Shown here: piece by piece, positions 34,215-43,201 of the stretch | Layout: every line of letters begins with the position of its first letter | Numbering within the stretch: position 1 is the stretch's first letter | NCBI GenBank assembly: GCA_910577505.1 | Contig: CAJTLN010000001.1 | Coordinates: 248,001-312,000 of the forward strand | Direction: 5' to 3' | DNA: 64,000 bases | Source: an uncultured Bacilli bacterium | GTDB taxonomy: Bacteria > Bacillota_I > Bacilli_A > RF39 > UBA660 | Translations under genes and position numbers: made by a program | Notes under the pieces: generated by a model | Databases searched by the model: none | The model's input: the letters and a program-made list of their open reading frames with translations, nothing else | What the model was told of the DNA's origin: nothing

Positions 34215-34489
34215 TGAAAGATTATACTGATATTATTATTGCACCTGTAATTACAGAAAAGGCTGCTATTCAAGCAGAAGCAAATGTTTATACTTTTAAA
34301 GTAGCAGCATCTGCAAATAAAATTGAAATCAAAAAAGCTATCGAAGAAGCTTTTGGCGTAAAAGTAGTTAAAGTTAATACTTTAAATACAAAATCTAAAG
34401 CTAAAAGAGTTGGAAGATATGCTGGAAAAACTAAAACATATAAAAAAGCGTTCATCACTTTAGCTGATGGCGAAAAAATAGAACTATAG
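34214..34489 (+). CDS. rplW: 50S ribosomal protein L23
   Basis: 91 aa. Sits at the tunnel exit and docks trigger factor and SRP. Signature YTDIIIAPVITEKA and the basic end VGRYAGKTKTYKKAFITL. RBS GAAGGGGG inside the end of rplD. Confidence 0.97.
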   Translation: MKDYTDIIIAPVITEKAAIQAEANVYTFKVAASANKIEIKKAIEEAFGVKVVKVNTLNTKSKAKRVGRYAGKTKTYKKAFITLADGEKIEL

Positions 34490-34504
34490 GAGGAAATAAG
34501 TATT

Positions 34505-35335
34505 ATGGCAATAAAGAATTATAAACCTACGACTAATGGTCGTCGTGGTATGACTACTTTAGCAAACAATGAAATAACTACTAGAACTCCTGAAAAATCA
34601 TTAGTTGTTTCTAAAACTAAAACAGGTGGAAGAAATAACCAAGGTAAAATGACAGTTCGCCACATTGGTGGAGGAGCTAAACAAAAATACAGAATAATCG
34701 ATTTCAAGAGAAATAAAGTTGGAGTTACTGGTAAAGTAGCTACTATCGAATATGATCCAAATCGTAATGCAAATATTGCATTAATAAATTATAGAGATGG
34801 TGAAAAAAGATATATCATCGCTCCAAAAGATTTAAAAGTTGGATCTATTATCGAAGCTGGTGAGAATGCTGATATCAAAATTGGTAACGCATTACCACTT
34901 ATGAATATTCCAGTTGGTACAACAATTCATTGTATTGAATTACAACCTGGAAAAGGAGCCGCATTATGTAGAGCAGCTGGTACAAGTGCACAAATCCTAG
35001 GACGTGAAGATAAATATGTACTTATCAGATTACAATCTGGTGAAACAAGAAAAGTTTTAGGAACATGTATGGCAACTATCGGAGTAGTTGGAAATGAAGA
35101 CTACGAATTAGTAAACTGGGGAAAAGCAGGACGTACACGTCACTTAGGTATAAGACCTACAAACCGTGGATCTGTTATGAACCCTAATGACCACCCACAT
35201 GGTGGTGGTGAAGGACGTACTCCAGTAGGACGTAAAGCACCAATGACTCCATGGGGTAAAAAAGCTATGGGTGTTAAGACTCGTAGTAGCAAGAAAAAAT
35301 CTAGCAAGCTAATTGTTAGTCGTAAGAAAAAATAG
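34505..35335 (+). CDS. rplB: 50S ribosomal protein L2
   Basis: 276 aa. Needed for subunit joining and peptidyl transferase assembly. Conserved RHIGGGAKQKYRIIDFKR, VEYDPNR-like IEYDPNRNANIALI, and the catalytic-centre loop RGSVMNPNDHPHGGGEGR with the key His. RBS TAGGAGG. Confidence 0.98.
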   Translation: MAIKNYKPTTNGRRGMTTLANNEITTRTPEKSLVVSKTKTGGRNNQGKMTVRHIGGGAKQKYRIIDFKRNKVGVTGKVATIEYDPNRNANIALINYRDGEKRYIIAPKDLKVGSIIEAGENADIKIGNALPLMNIPVGTTIHCIELQPGKGAALCRAAGTSAQILGREDKYVLIRLQSGETRKVLGTCMATIGVVGNEDYELVNWGKAGRTRHLGIRPTNRGSVMNPNDHPHGGGEGRTPVGRKAPMTPWGKKAMGVKTRSSKKKSSKLIVSRKKK

Positions 35336-35348
35336 GAGGAAATAAATA

Positions 35349-35612
35349 ATGGCAAGAAGTTTAAAAAAAGGACCATATGTATTCGAAAGATTACTTAAAA
35401 AGGTTCAAGAATTAAATAAAAATAATAAAAAAGAAGTTATTAAAACTTGGTCTCGTCGTTCAACTATTTATCCTGATTTCATTGGACATACAATAGCTGT
35501 TCATAACGGTAAAGAATTTATCCCAGTATATATTACTGAAGATATGGTTGGACACAAATTAGGTGAATTTGCGTTAACTCGTAAATTCGGCGGACATGCT
35601 GGACAAAAGTAG
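35349..35612 (+). CDS. rpsS: 30S ribosomal protein S19
   Basis: 87 aa. Head protein that contacts S13 and the A-site tRNA. MARSLKKGPYVFERLLKKV, KTWSRRSTIYPDFIGHTIAVHNG and GEFALTRKFGGH are typical. RBS TAGGAGG. Confidence 0.98.
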   Translation: MARSLKKGPYVFERLLKKVQELNKNNKKEVIKTWSRRSTIYPDFIGHTIAVHNGKEFIPVYITEDMVGHKLGEFALTRKFGGHAGQK

Positions 35613-35630
35613 GAAAGGAGATATAAGTAA

Positions 35631-35975
35631 ATGGAAACATATGCAATACATAAAGGTGCTATGATCGCTCCTCGTAAAGCAAGAATGACTCTTGACTTAG
35701 TTAGAGGAAAAGATGTTCAAACTGCACAAGGTATTTTAGAAAATACAAATACTAAAGCAAGCAGATTAATTCTTAAGGTTTTAAATTCTGCAGTTGCAAA
35801 CGCTGTTAACAATTTCGGCGCAAATGAATCTGATCTTGTTATCTCTGAATGCTACATCAATCCAGGACAAGTTCTAAAAAGAATCAAATTTGGTTCAAGA
35901 ACAAAAGTTGATAGAAGAGATAAAAGAACAAGTCATATTACTGTAAAAGTATCTGATAATAAGGAGGCAAAATAG
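35631..35975 (+). CDS. rplV: 50S ribosomal protein L22
   Basis: 114 aa. Its beta-hairpin reaches into the exit tunnel near the macrolide site. APRKARMTLDLVRGKDV and the C-terminal IKFGSRTKVDRRDKRTSHITV hairpin region are intact, with normal length loop. RBS GAAAGGAGA. Confidence 0.97.
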   Translation: METYAIHKGAMIAPRKARMTLDLVRGKDVQTAQGILENTNTKASRLILKVLNSAVANAVNNFGANESDLVISECYINPGQVLKRIKFGSRTKVDRRDKRTSHITVKVSDNKEAK

Positions 35976-35976
35976 T

Positions 35977-36657
35977 ATGGGACAAAAAGTTAATCCAATA
36001 GGACTAAGAGTTGGCGTTAATAAAGATTGGGAAGCTAACTGGTTTGCTGAAAAGAAAGACTTTGGTACTTTATTAAATAAAGATAACAAAATTCGTAAAT
36101 ATTTAGCTGACAAAATGAAAGACGCTGCTGTTGCATCTGTAGTAATCGAAAGAACTGCAAAAAGAACAGATGTTAAAATCTATACTGCTAAACCTGGTAT
36201 TATTATCGGACGTGGCGGAGAAGATATAGAAAAACTAAGAGATGAATTAAAGAAACTAGTAGATGAGGAAATTTATGTTTCAATCATCGAAGTTAAAAAT
36301 CCAGATTTAAATGCTAAATTAGTAGCAGAACAAATCGCACAACAAATCGAAGCAAGAGCACCATTTAGAAGCGCTCAAAAGAGAGCTATTAGAAATACTA
36401 TGAAAGCTGGAGCTAAAGGTATTAAAACTGCAGTTTCAGGAAGATTAGGTGGAGCTGAAATGGCACGTACTGAAGGTTATACTGAAGGAACTGTTCCATT
36501 ACATACTATAAGGGCTGATATTGACTATGCAATCGCAGAAGCAAATACAACTTATGGTAAAATCGGTGTAAAAGTTTGGATTTACAAAGGCGAAATTCTT
36601 CCTACTAAAAAGGCTGTGAAGGGAGAGAGTAAAGATGTTAATGCCAAAAAGAACTAA
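35977..36657 (+). CDS. rpsC: 30S ribosomal protein S3
   Basis: 226 aa. Lines the mRNA entry channel. MGQKVNPIGLRVGVNKDWEANWF, the KH-domain motif IIIGRGGEDIEKL and the C-terminal GRLGGAEMARTE with PLHTIRADIDY are present. RBS AAGGAGG; start 1 base after rplV. Its end overlaps the rplP start by 23 bases. Confidence 0.98.
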   Translation: MGQKVNPIGLRVGVNKDWEANWFAEKKDFGTLLNKDNKIRKYLADKMKDAAVASVVIERTAKRTDVKIYTAKPGIIIGRGGEDIEKLRDELKKLVDEEIYVSIIEVKNPDLNAKLVAEQIAQQIEARAPFRSAQKRAIRNTMKAGAKGIKTAVSGRLGGAEMARTEGYTEGTVPLHTIRADIDYAIAEANTTYGKIGVKVWIYKGEILPTKKAVKGESKDVNAKKN

Positions 36658-37069
36658 GTATCGTAAACAACATCGTTTATCATATGAAGGTAAAGCAAAA
36701 GGAAATACTGAACTAAATTTTGGTGAATACGGTTTAATGGCTCGTGAAGGTGCATATATTACAGCACAACAAATCGAAGCTGCTCGTATCGCAATGACTC
36801 GTTTTATGAAACGTGGTGGAAAAGTATGGATTAACATCTTCCCACATTTACCATTAACTAAGAAACCTCTTGGTGTTCGTCAAGGTAAAGGTAAAGGTAA
36901 CGTTGAACAATACGTAGCTGTTGTTAAAAAAGGAAAAATAATGTTTGAAGTTGGTGGCGTAAGCGAAGAAATCGCAAGAGAAGCTTTAAGACTTGCATCA
37001 CACAAACTTCCAGTAACTTGTAAAATAGTTAAAAAAGACAATGAAGGTGGTGAATCTAATGAAGGTTAA
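36635..37069 (+). CDS. rplP: 50S ribosomal protein L16
   Basis: 144 aa. Contacts tRNA acceptor arms in the A site. MLMPKRTKYRKQHR start, GLMAREGAYITAQQIEAARIAMTRF, and RQGKGKGNVEQYVAVVKKG. RBS AAGGGAGAG within rpsC, so the two genes are translationally coupled. Confidence 0.97.
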   Translation: MLMPKRTKYRKQHRLSYEGKAKGNTELNFGEYGLMAREGAYITAQQIEAARIAMTRFMKRGGKVWINIFPHLPLTKKPLGVRQGKGKGNVEQYVAVVKKGKIMFEVGGVSEEIAREALRLASHKLPVTCKIVKKDNEGGESNEG

Positions 37070-37271
37070 TGAAGTAGTTAAAGAACTAAGAGCTTTATCT
37101 GATGAAGAATTAGTTGCAAAAATAAAAGAATCTAAAAAAGAATTATTCGATCTTAGATTAAAACAATCAACTGGTTCATTAGAACAACCATCTAAGATTC
37201 GTGAATTAAGAAAGAACGTTGCTAGAATGAAAACTATTCTAGCAGAAAGAGAAAATGGAGGCGAAAAATAA
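37059..37271 (+). CDS. rpmC: 50S ribosomal protein L29
   Basis: 70 aa from ATG 37059, with GAAGGTGGTG upstream; it overlaps the end of rplP by 11 bases. Helical hairpin with LRALSDEELVAKIKESKKELFDLRLKQSTG and NVARMKTILAER, typical L29. Located near the exit tunnel. Confidence 0.95.
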   Translation: MKVNEVVKELRALSDEELVAKIKESKKELFDLRLKQSTGSLEQPSKIRELRKNVARMKTILAERENGGEK

Positions 37272-37531
37272 TGGCAGAAACTAAAAAAACAACATTAGTT
37301 GGTAAAGTTGTAAGCGCAAAAAATGACAAAACTATTACTGTTTTAGTTGAAACATATAAAAAGCATCCACTTTATGGAAAAAGAGTAAAATATTCTAAAA
37401 AATATACTGCTCACGATGAATTAAATAAAGCTAAAGAAGGAGATACAGTTAGAATTAGTAGTACAAGACCATTATCTAAAACTAAAAGATATGAACTTGT
37501 TGAAGTACTAGTTGAAGCTGTAGTTCTATAG
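37271..37531 (+). CDS. rpsQ: 30S ribosomal protein S17
   Basis: 86 aa. Early 16S rRNA binder with an OB fold. TTLVGKVVSAKNDKTITVLVET, HPLYGKRVKYSKKYTAHDE and ISSTRPLSKTKRYELVEV are family features. Overlaps rpmC by 1 base. Confidence 0.97.
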   Translation: MAETKKTTLVGKVVSAKNDKTITVLVETYKKHPLYGKRVKYSKKYTAHDELNKAKEGDTVRISSTRPLSKTKRYELVEVLVEAVVL

Positions 37532-37542
37532 GAGGTATCATT

Positions 37543-37911
37543 ATGGTAATGCAAGAAACAAGACTTAAAGTTGCTGATAACTCTGGAGCTCGTGAATTAC
37601 TTGTTATCCAAGTAAAAGGCGGAAGTAAAGTTAAGAGCGGTAACATAGGTGATATCGTTATTGGAACAGTTAAAAAAGCTATTCCAAACAGTAATATTCC
37701 AAAAGGAAAAGTTGTTAAAGCTGTAATCGTTAGAACAGTTCAAGGTGTTAGAAGAGCTGATGGTTCATACATTAAATTTGATGATAATGCATGTGTACTA
37801 ATTAAGGAAGATAAGAGTCCAATCGGAACAAGAGTTTTAGGACCTGTTGCTCGTGAATTACGTGAAAAAGATTTCATGAAGATTGTTTCACTTGCACCTG
37901 AAGTATTATAG
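37543..37911 (+). CDS. rplN: 50S ribosomal protein L14
   Basis: 122 aa, full length. MVMQETRLKVADNSGARELLVIQV and GTRVLGPVARELREKDFMKIVSLAPEV are near-canonical. Part of an intersubunit bridge and the binding face of RsfS. First gene of the spc section. RBS TAGGAGGT. Confidence 0.98.
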   Translation: MVMQETRLKVADNSGARELLVIQVKGGSKVKSGNIGDIVIGTVKKAIPNSNIPKGKVVKAVIVRTVQGVRRADGSYIKFDDNACVLIKEDKSPIGTRVLGPVARELREKDFMKIVSLAPEVL

Positions 37912-37922
37912 GAGGGGCTAAT

Positions 37923-38195
37923 ATGAAAGTTAAAGTTGGAGATAACGTTAAAGTTCTAGCAGGAAAAGATAAAGGAAAAACTGGTAGAATTATTAAAACT
38001 CTTAGAAAAGACGACAAAGTAGTTGTTGAAGGAATTAATATAGTAAAAAAACATATAAAACCAAATCGTATGAATGAAGTTGGATCTATCGTTGAGGTAG
38101 AAGCACCAATTCATGTATCTAACGTTAAAGTAGTTGAAGAAACTAAAAAAGAAGCAAAAAAAACAACAAAAAAATCAGAAAAGAAAGCTAGTTAG
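37923..38195 (+). CDS. rplX: 50S ribosomal protein L24
   Basis: 90 aa, a short form. Assembly initiator with a KOW motif, VKVLAGKDKGKTGRIIKTLRK (about 9-29), then GINIVKKHIKP. The end is a Lys-rich tail (KKTTKKSEKKAS) instead of the longer C-terminal domain. RBS AGGAGGGG. Confidence 0.95.
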   Translation: MKVKVGDNVKVLAGKDKGKTGRIIKTLRKDDKVVVEGINIVKKHIKPNRMNEVGSIVEVEAPIHVSNVKVVEETKKEAKKTTKKSEKKAS

Positions 38196-38206
38196 AAGGT
38201 GTTGAT

Positions 38207-38746
38207 ATGAGTACATATAAAAAGTTATATAATGAACAAATCATCGACTCTCTAATGAAAAAATTTAACTATTCATCTAAAATGGAAGTTCCAAAATTAG
38301 AAAAAATAGTTATAAATATGGGAGTTGGAGAAGCTTCACATGACACTAAGTTTATTGAAGCAGCAGTAAAAGACCTAGAACTAATCGCTGGTCAAAAACC
38401 TGTAGTAACTAAAGCTCGTAAATCAATAGCTGGCTTTAAAATCAGAGAAGGCCAAGTAATTGGAGCTAAAGTTACATTACGTGGTGAAAATATGTACAAT
38501 TTTATGGAAAAATTAATTAAAATTGCACTTCCACGTGTTAGAGATTTCAGAGGAATATCAAAAACTGCATTTGATGGAAAAGGAAACTATACATTAGGTG
38601 TTAAAGAGCAAATAATATTCCCAGAAATAGAATACGACCAAATCTTAAAAATAAGAGGTATGGATATCGTATTTGTTACAACAGCAAAATCAAACGAAGA
38701 AGCATTCGAACTATTAAGTGGATTCGGAATGCCATTTAGAAAGTAG
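38207..38746 (+). CDS. rplE: 50S ribosomal protein L5
   Basis: 179 aa. Binds 5S rRNA in the central protuberance. KLEKIVINMGVGEA, the GQKPVVTKARKSIAGFKIREG segment, and RDFRGISKTAFDGKGNYTLGVKEQIIFPEI are typical. RBS AGAAGGTG. Confidence 0.97.
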   Translation: MSTYKKLYNEQIIDSLMKKFNYSSKMEVPKLEKIVINMGVGEASHDTKFIEAAVKDLELIAGQKPVVTKARKSIAGFKIREGQVIGAKVTLRGENMYNFMEKLIKIALPRVRDFRGISKTAFDGKGNYTLGVKEQIIFPEIEYDQILKIRGMDIVFVTTAKSNEEAFELLSGFGMPFRK

Positions 38747-38765
38747 AAGGAGGAGGAAAATATTT

Positions 38766-38951
38766 ATGGCAAAGACTAGTTTAAAAGTAAAACAACAAAG
38801 ACCTGCAAAATTTAAATCAAGAGCTTATACTCGTTGCGAAAGATGTGGACGTCCTCATGGAGTTCTTCGTAAATATAAGTTATGTCGTATTTGCTTTAGA
38901 GAAATGGCAAATAACGGACAAATCCCTGGCGTTAAGAAGTCAAGTTGGTAG
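38766..38951 (+). CDS. rpsZ: 30S ribosomal protein S14, zinc-binding type Z
   Basis: 61 aa from ATG 38766 with RBS AGGAGGAGG. Two CxxC pairs, CERC and CRIC (about residues 24-43), show the zinc-containing 61-aa form rather than the 89-101 aa zinc-free form. It sits in the 30S head. Position between rplE and rpsH is canonical. Confidence 0.97.
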   Translation: MAKTSLKVKQQRPAKFKSRAYTRCERCGRPHGVLRKYKLCRICFREMANNGQIPGVKKSSW

Positions 38952-38969
38952 AAAGGAGGAATTTAGACT

Positions 38970-39365
38970 ATGGTAGGAGATAGAATTGCTGATATGCTTA
39001 CAAGAATACGTAATGCAAATCAAATGAGATATGAAACAGTTGAAGTTTTAGGTTCAAAGATGACTTTAGGAATCGCTGAAATACTAAAACGTGAAGGTTA
39101 CATTGCAGATTTCAAATATGAAAAAAATACTAAAGGTGATAAATTAACTTTAACACTTAAATATGGAAACAAGAAAGAAAGAGTAATTACAGGTTTAAAA
39201 AGAATTTCAAAATCTGGATTACGTGTCTATGCCAAAAGTGATGAAATTCCTCGTGTTCTTAACGGTTTAGGAATTGCAATCATTTCAACTTCAAAAGGAT
39301 TAATGACTGACAAAGAAGCTCGTGAAGCTGGTCTAGGAGGAGAAGTACTTGCCTATATTTGGTAA
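38970..39365 (+). CDS. rpsH: 30S ribosomal protein S8
   Basis: 131 aa. Central 16S rRNA binder, and the spc-operon repressor in E. coli. DRIADMLTRIRNANQMR, LKRISKSGLRVYAKSDEIPRVLNGLGIAIISTSKG and the end GGEVLAYIW are diagnostic. RBS AAAGGAGG. Confidence 0.98.
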   Translation: MVGDRIADMLTRIRNANQMRYETVEVLGSKMTLGIAEILKREGYIADFKYEKNTKGDKLTLTLKYGNKKERVITGLKRISKSGLRVYAKSDEIPRVLNGLGIAIISTSKGLMTDKEAREAGLGGEVLAYIW

Positions 39366-39378
39366 GGAAAACTAAGTT

Positions 39379-39918
39379 ATGAGTAGAATAGGAAAAAGAG
39401 AATTAGTAATTCCTGCTGGAGTTACTGTAACTGTTGAAAATAATACTGTAACTGTAAAAGGTCCTAAAGGTGAATTAAAGCTTGAAAAAGCTGATATCAT
39501 CACTGTTAAAGAAGTTGAAGGCAAAATAATTACTGAAAGACCAAATGATAACAAAGTATCTAAACAATTACATGGAACAACTAATGCTTTAGTTAAAAAC
39601 ATGATTATTGGAGTTACTGAAGGATATTCAAAAGGTTTAGAAGCAGTTGGAGTTGGATATAGATTCCAAGTTCAAGGAAACAAAATCAACGTAAGTGCAG
39701 GTTTTTCACATCCAGTTGTTGTTGAAGTACCAGCTGACTTAAAAGTTGAACAAGTTAATAATACTGAAATTACAGTTTCAGGTATCGATAAGCAAAAGGT
39801 TACTGAATTTGCGGCTAATATTCGTTCAATAAGAGAACCAGAACCATATAAAGGTAAAGGTATTCGTTATAAAGGTGAATATGTTCGTCGTAAAGAAGGT
39901 AAGAAAGCAGCTAAATAA
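39379..39918 (+). CDS. rplF: 50S ribosomal protein L6
   Basis: 179 aa. MSRIGKRELVIPAGVTVTVE start, VTVKGPKGEL, GVGYRFQVQG and the RNA-binding end EPYKGKGIRYKGEYVRRKEGKKAAK. Near the factor-binding stalk base. RBS is weak (TAAGGAAAA). Confidence 0.97.
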   Translation: MSRIGKRELVIPAGVTVTVENNTVTVKGPKGELKLEKADIITVKEVEGKIITERPNDNKVSKQLHGTTNALVKNMIIGVTEGYSKGLEAVGVGYRFQVQGNKINVSAGFSHPVVVEVPADLKVEQVNNTEITVSGIDKQKVTEFAANIRSIREPEPYKGKGIRYKGEYVRRKEGKKAAK

Positions 39919-39938
39919 GGGTAAGGAGTCGAGATATT

Positions 39939-40295
39939 ATGATAGTTAAAGAATCAAAAAATGAAATGCGTAAAAAAAGACATACTCGTATCCGTAATAA
40001 AATAAGCGGAACAGCTGAATGTCCAAGATTAAACGTATTTAGATCAAATACACAAATATTTGCTCAAATTATCGATGATGTTAAGGGCGTTACTCTAGCT
40101 AGCTCTTCATCTGTCGAATTAAAAATCAAAAATGGTGGCAATGTTGAAGGTGCAAAACTTGTAGGTAAAGACATTGCTGAAAAAGCTAAAAAATTAAATA
40201 TAAGTGAAGTAGTTTTCGATAGAGGTGGATACCTTTACCACGGACGTGTTCAAGCTTTAGCTGAAGCAGCACGTGAAAATGGACTAGAATTCTAA
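39939..40295 (+). CDS. rplR: 50S ribosomal protein L18
   Basis: 118 aa. 5S rRNA-binding protein. KKRHTRIRNKISGTAECPRLNVFRSNTQIFAQIID and the end VVFDRGGYLYHGRVQALAEAARENGLEF are canonical. RBS TAAGGAGT. Confidence 0.97.
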   Translation: MIVKESKNEMRKKRHTRIRNKISGTAECPRLNVFRSNTQIFAQIIDDVKGVTLASSSSVELKIKNGGNVEGAKLVGKDIAEKAKKLNISEVVFDRGGYLYHGRVQALAEAARENGLEF

Positions 40296-40311
40296 GAGGG
40301 AGGTACAGATT

Positions 40312-40815
40312 ATGCCAAAAACAAAAATGGACTCTAAGAAAAACTTGCTTGAAGAAAAAGTTGTTTCTATAGGCCGCGTAACAAAAGTTACAAAAGGTGG
40401 ACGTCATTTTAGATTCTCAGCAACAGTAGTTGTTGGTAATAGAAAAGGACTAGTAGGAATTGGAACAGGAAAAGCTAATGAAGTTCCTGAAGCTATTAAA
40501 AAAGCTATTCAAGCAGCTAATAAAAACGTAACAAAGATTGCATTAATTGATAATAGAACAATCCCACATGAAGCTATAGGAAAAGTTGGACGTGCACAAG
40601 TTCTTATTAAACCTGCTAAAGAAGGTACAGGAGTTATCGCTGGTGGATCTGCCAGAGATGTTCTTGAACTTGCTGGTGTTCGTGATATAGTTTCTAAATC
40701 ACTTGGATCAAATACAAAAATAAATGTTGCAAAAGCTACATTAGAAGCATTAAAGATGCAAAGAACTCCAGAGCAAGTTGCTGCTCTAAGAGGAAAGAAA
40801 GTAGAGGAATTATAG
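40312..40815 (+). CDS. rpsE: 30S ribosomal protein S5
   Basis: 167 aa. Accuracy protein at the mRNA entry. EEKVVSIGRVTKVTKGGRHFRFSATVVVGNRKGLVGIGTGKANEVPEA region and GSARDVLELAGVRDIVSKSLGS are typical. Only 1 base separates it from rplO, so the usual rpmD (L30) is missing between them. RBS AGGGAGGT. Confidence 0.97.
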   Translation: MPKTKMDSKKNLLEEKVVSIGRVTKVTKGGRHFRFSATVVVGNRKGLVGIGTGKANEVPEAIKKAIQAANKNVTKIALIDNRTIPHEAIGKVGRAQVLIKPAKEGTGVIAGGSARDVLELAGVRDIVSKSLGSNTKINVAKATLEALKMQRTPEQVAALRGKKVEEL

Positions 40816-40816
40816 T

Positions 40817-41260
40817 ATGAAATTATACGAATTAAACTCTGCTCCAGAAGCAAAATCTAAAAAAAGAGTTGGACGTGGACCTGGATCAGGAATGGGTAAA
40901 ACTTCAACACGTGGACAAAAAGGACAAAAGTCTCGTTCAGGTGCTAGTATCCCAGCTTGGTTCCAAGGTGGTCAAACTCCTTTATATAGAAGAATACCTA
41001 AACGTGGATTTAGCAATGCTAAATTTAGAACTGAATTTGCAACAATTAACTTAAGTGATTTAAATAAACATTTCAATGATGGAGATGTAGTAACTCCAGA
41101 ATTATTAAAAGAAAAGGGAATTATCAAACAACAACTTTGTGGCGTAAAAGTCTTAGGCAATGGTGAACTAGAAAAGAAAATAACTGTTAAAGCTAACAGA
41201 TTCTCAAGTTCAGCCGTTACAAAAATTGAAAGTGCTGGCGGAAAAGCAGAGGTGATCTAG
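40817..41260 (+). CDS. rplO: 50S ribosomal protein L15
   Basis: 147 aa. KRVGRGPGSGMGKTSTRGQKGQKSRSG, GFEGGQTPLYRRIPKRGF-type segment (here WFQGGQTPLYRRIPKRGFSN) are family hallmarks. Binds 23S rRNA late in assembly. Ends directly before secY. Confidence 0.97.
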   Translation: MKLYELNSAPEAKSKKRVGRGPGSGMGKTSTRGQKGQKSRSGASIPAWFQGGQTPLYRRIPKRGFSNAKFRTEFATINLSDLNKHFNDGDVVTPELLKEKGIIKQQLCGVKVLGNGELEKKITVKANRFSSSAVTKIESAGGKAEVI

Positions 41261-42520
41261 ATGTTTTCTAATATAAAACAGCTATTTAACCGTTCAAATA
41301 AAGATTTAAGAAAAAGAATATATTTTACACTATTCTGTTTAGCAATATTTAGCTTTGGAAGTACTATTACAGTACCATGGGCTAGTACAGTATATGAAGA
41401 ACTAGGATTCCTAGAAATCTTCAACTTAATGACAGGTGGAGGATTAAAATCCTTCTCCATCTTTGCATTAGGTGTTACTCCATATATTACAGCTCAAATT
41501 ATTACACAATTATTACAAATGGATATAGTTCCATATTTTAAAGAACTAAAGGAACAAGGTTATACTGGAAAACAAAAAATAAATGCAATAACTAGATACT
41601 TAGGTGTGTTATTCGCTTTTGTACAAGGTTTTATATTTACAATTGCATACTCAGGAATGACAGATCCATTAGTTATTATTAAAACAACAGTAGTATTAAC
41701 TGCTGGAACATGTTTATTATTATGGATTGGTGATCAAATTACAAAACATGGTATTGGTAATGGATTGTCATTACTAATCATGGCTGGTATACTACAATCA
41801 ATGCCATCTGTATTCGTTACAGCTTTTAAAGAATTGGTTATGGCAGAAGCATTTAGTACAGCAATAGGTTCACTATTATTTGCAGCCTTTGTAATAATAT
41901 ATCTAGCTATAATAGTTGGAATGGTATGGATTCAACTTGCTGAAAGAAGAATTCCTATCCAATATGCTAACAGAACAAATAGTGCTTATGGAGGACATCA
42001 AAATTTCCTTCCAATAAAAATAAATGCAGCTGGAGTTATACCAGTAATATTTGCATCTACTTTAATAACAATTCCTGTTACAATTGTTAATTTGATAAAA
42101 AATCAAGCTGCAATTGAATTTGTTAATAAATATATTGTAAATACAAGCGTAACTGGATTTATATTATATGTTGCTCTAATATTCTTCTTTGGATATTTCT
42201 ATACATTTTTACAAATGAATCCAGAAGAAATGTCGAAGAATTTAAGCAAAAGTGGTGCATATATTCCAGGTGTTAGACCAGGAAATGATACAATTGAATA
42301 CGTAAGTAACGTATTAAGTAAATTAACAATAGTAGGTTCCTTATTCTTAGTAATTATTGCAGGATTACCAATACTATTCTCAAATTTTTCAGGACTATCT
42401 AGTACTGTTACAATTGGAGGAACTGGATTACTAATAGTTGTAGGTGTTGCCATTGAAACATATAAACAGCTAGAAAGTAGTTTAATAAGTAGAAATCATA
42501 GAGCAGGAATTAAAAGATAA
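41261..42520 (+). CDS. secY: Protein translocase subunit SecY
   Basis: 419 aa, ten predicted membrane helices. Channel of the Sec translocase. FNLMTGGGLKSFSIFALGVTPYITAQIITQLL (plug region and second helix), IGDQITKHGIGNGLSLLIMAGI, the cytosolic loop AERRIPIQYA, and SGAYIPGVRPGNDT are conserved. RBS AGAGGTGA inside the end of rplO; stop overlaps the adk start. Confidence 0.97.
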   Translation: MFSNIKQLFNRSNKDLRKRIYFTLFCLAIFSFGSTITVPWASTVYEELGFLEIFNLMTGGGLKSFSIFALGVTPYITAQIITQLLQMDIVPYFKELKEQGYTGKQKINAITRYLGVLFAFVQGFIFTIAYSGMTDPLVIIKTTVVLTAGTCLLLWIGDQITKHGIGNGLSLLIMAGILQSMPSVFVTAFKELVMAEAFSTAIGSLLFAAFVIIYLAIIVGMVWIQLAERRIPIQYANRTNSAYGGHQNFLPIKINAAGVIPVIFASTLITIPVTIVNLIKNQAAIEFVNKYIVNTSVTGFILYVALIFFFGYFYTFLQMNPEEMSKNLSKSGAYIPGVRPGNDTIEYVSNVLSKLTIVGSLFLVIIAGLPILFSNFSGLSSTVTIGGTGLLIVVGVAIETYKQLESSLISRNHRAGIKR

Positions 42521-43188
42521 TGAAAAATATAATATTTTTAGCAGTACAAGGTGCTGGCAAAGGAACTTTTGCTAAATTACTAAAAGAAAAATATGGTTAT
42601 GCTCATATATCAACTGGCGATATTCTTAGAGAAAGAGCTTCAGTTGGTGATGAACTTGGCACAGAAATAAAAAACTTGATTGATAATGGGATATTTGTTC
42701 CAGATGACATTATTTATCAAGCAATAGAGTATAAAATTACTCAACCAGAATGCGAAAATGGTTATATCCTAGATGGCTTTCCTAGAAACATAGAGCAAGC
42801 TAAAGGATATGATAAGATCCTAGAAAAATTAGGAAAAGAATTAGGCGTAGTAATTAATTTAGTAATTCCAGGTGAAATACTAAAAAATAGAATTATTGGT
42901 CGTAGAATATGTAAAGATTGTGGAGCCATTTATAATATTTACGATGAATCCTTACAACCTAAGGTTGAAGGAATATGCGATAAATGTAATGGTGAAATAT
43001 ATCAAAGAGCTGATGATAACGAAGAATCTATGAATAAAAGAGTAGAGACTTATTTCAAAGTAACTGAACCAATAATTGATTATTACAAGCAACAAGGCGT
43101 ATTAAAAACAGTTAATTCAAATCGTAAGATTGAAGAGACTTTTAACGAAATAATAGAAATTCTTGAGAGTGAGGGTGTGGATAACTAG
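42520..43188 (+). CDS. adk: Adenylate kinase, zinc-lid type
   Basis: 222 aa. Interconverts ATP+AMP and 2 ADP. P-loop GAGKGT (about 11-16; preceded by the unusual VQ in place of PP), AMP-binding STGDILR and GFPRN, and a long lid with four cysteines CKDC...CDKC (about 130-155) for structural zinc, as in Gram-positives. Overlaps secY by 1 base. map, which normally follows, is absent. The 3' end holds a hairpin with a DnaA-box-like sequence. Confidence 0.96.
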   Translation: MKNIIFLAVQGAGKGTFAKLLKEKYGYAHISTGDILRERASVGDELGTEIKNLIDNGIFVPDDIIYQAIEYKITQPECENGYILDGFPRNIEQAKGYDKILEKLGKELGVVINLVIPGEILKNRIIGRRICKDCGAIYNIYDESLQPKVEGICDKCNGEIYQRADDNEESMNKRVETYFKVTEPIIDYYKQQGVLKTVNSNRKIEETFNEIIEILESEGVDN

Positions 43189-43201
43189 ATTGTTTTCCAC
43201 A
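43176..43201. repeat. Hairpin with DnaA-box-like arms at the adk 3' end
   Basis: TGTGGATAA (43176-43184; complement TTATCCACA, a perfect DnaA box) pairs with TTTTCCACA (43193-43201) with one mismatch around an 8-base loop that includes the adk stop. Either an RNA hairpin between adk and infA or a chance pair of DnaA boxes. Confidence 0.4.

Noticed and set aside
38718..38766. Longer start for the S14 gene at GTG 38718
   Set aside because: The extra residues come from the end of rplE and the AGGAGGAGG ribosome site; MAKTSLKVKQQ at 38766 matches the family start.
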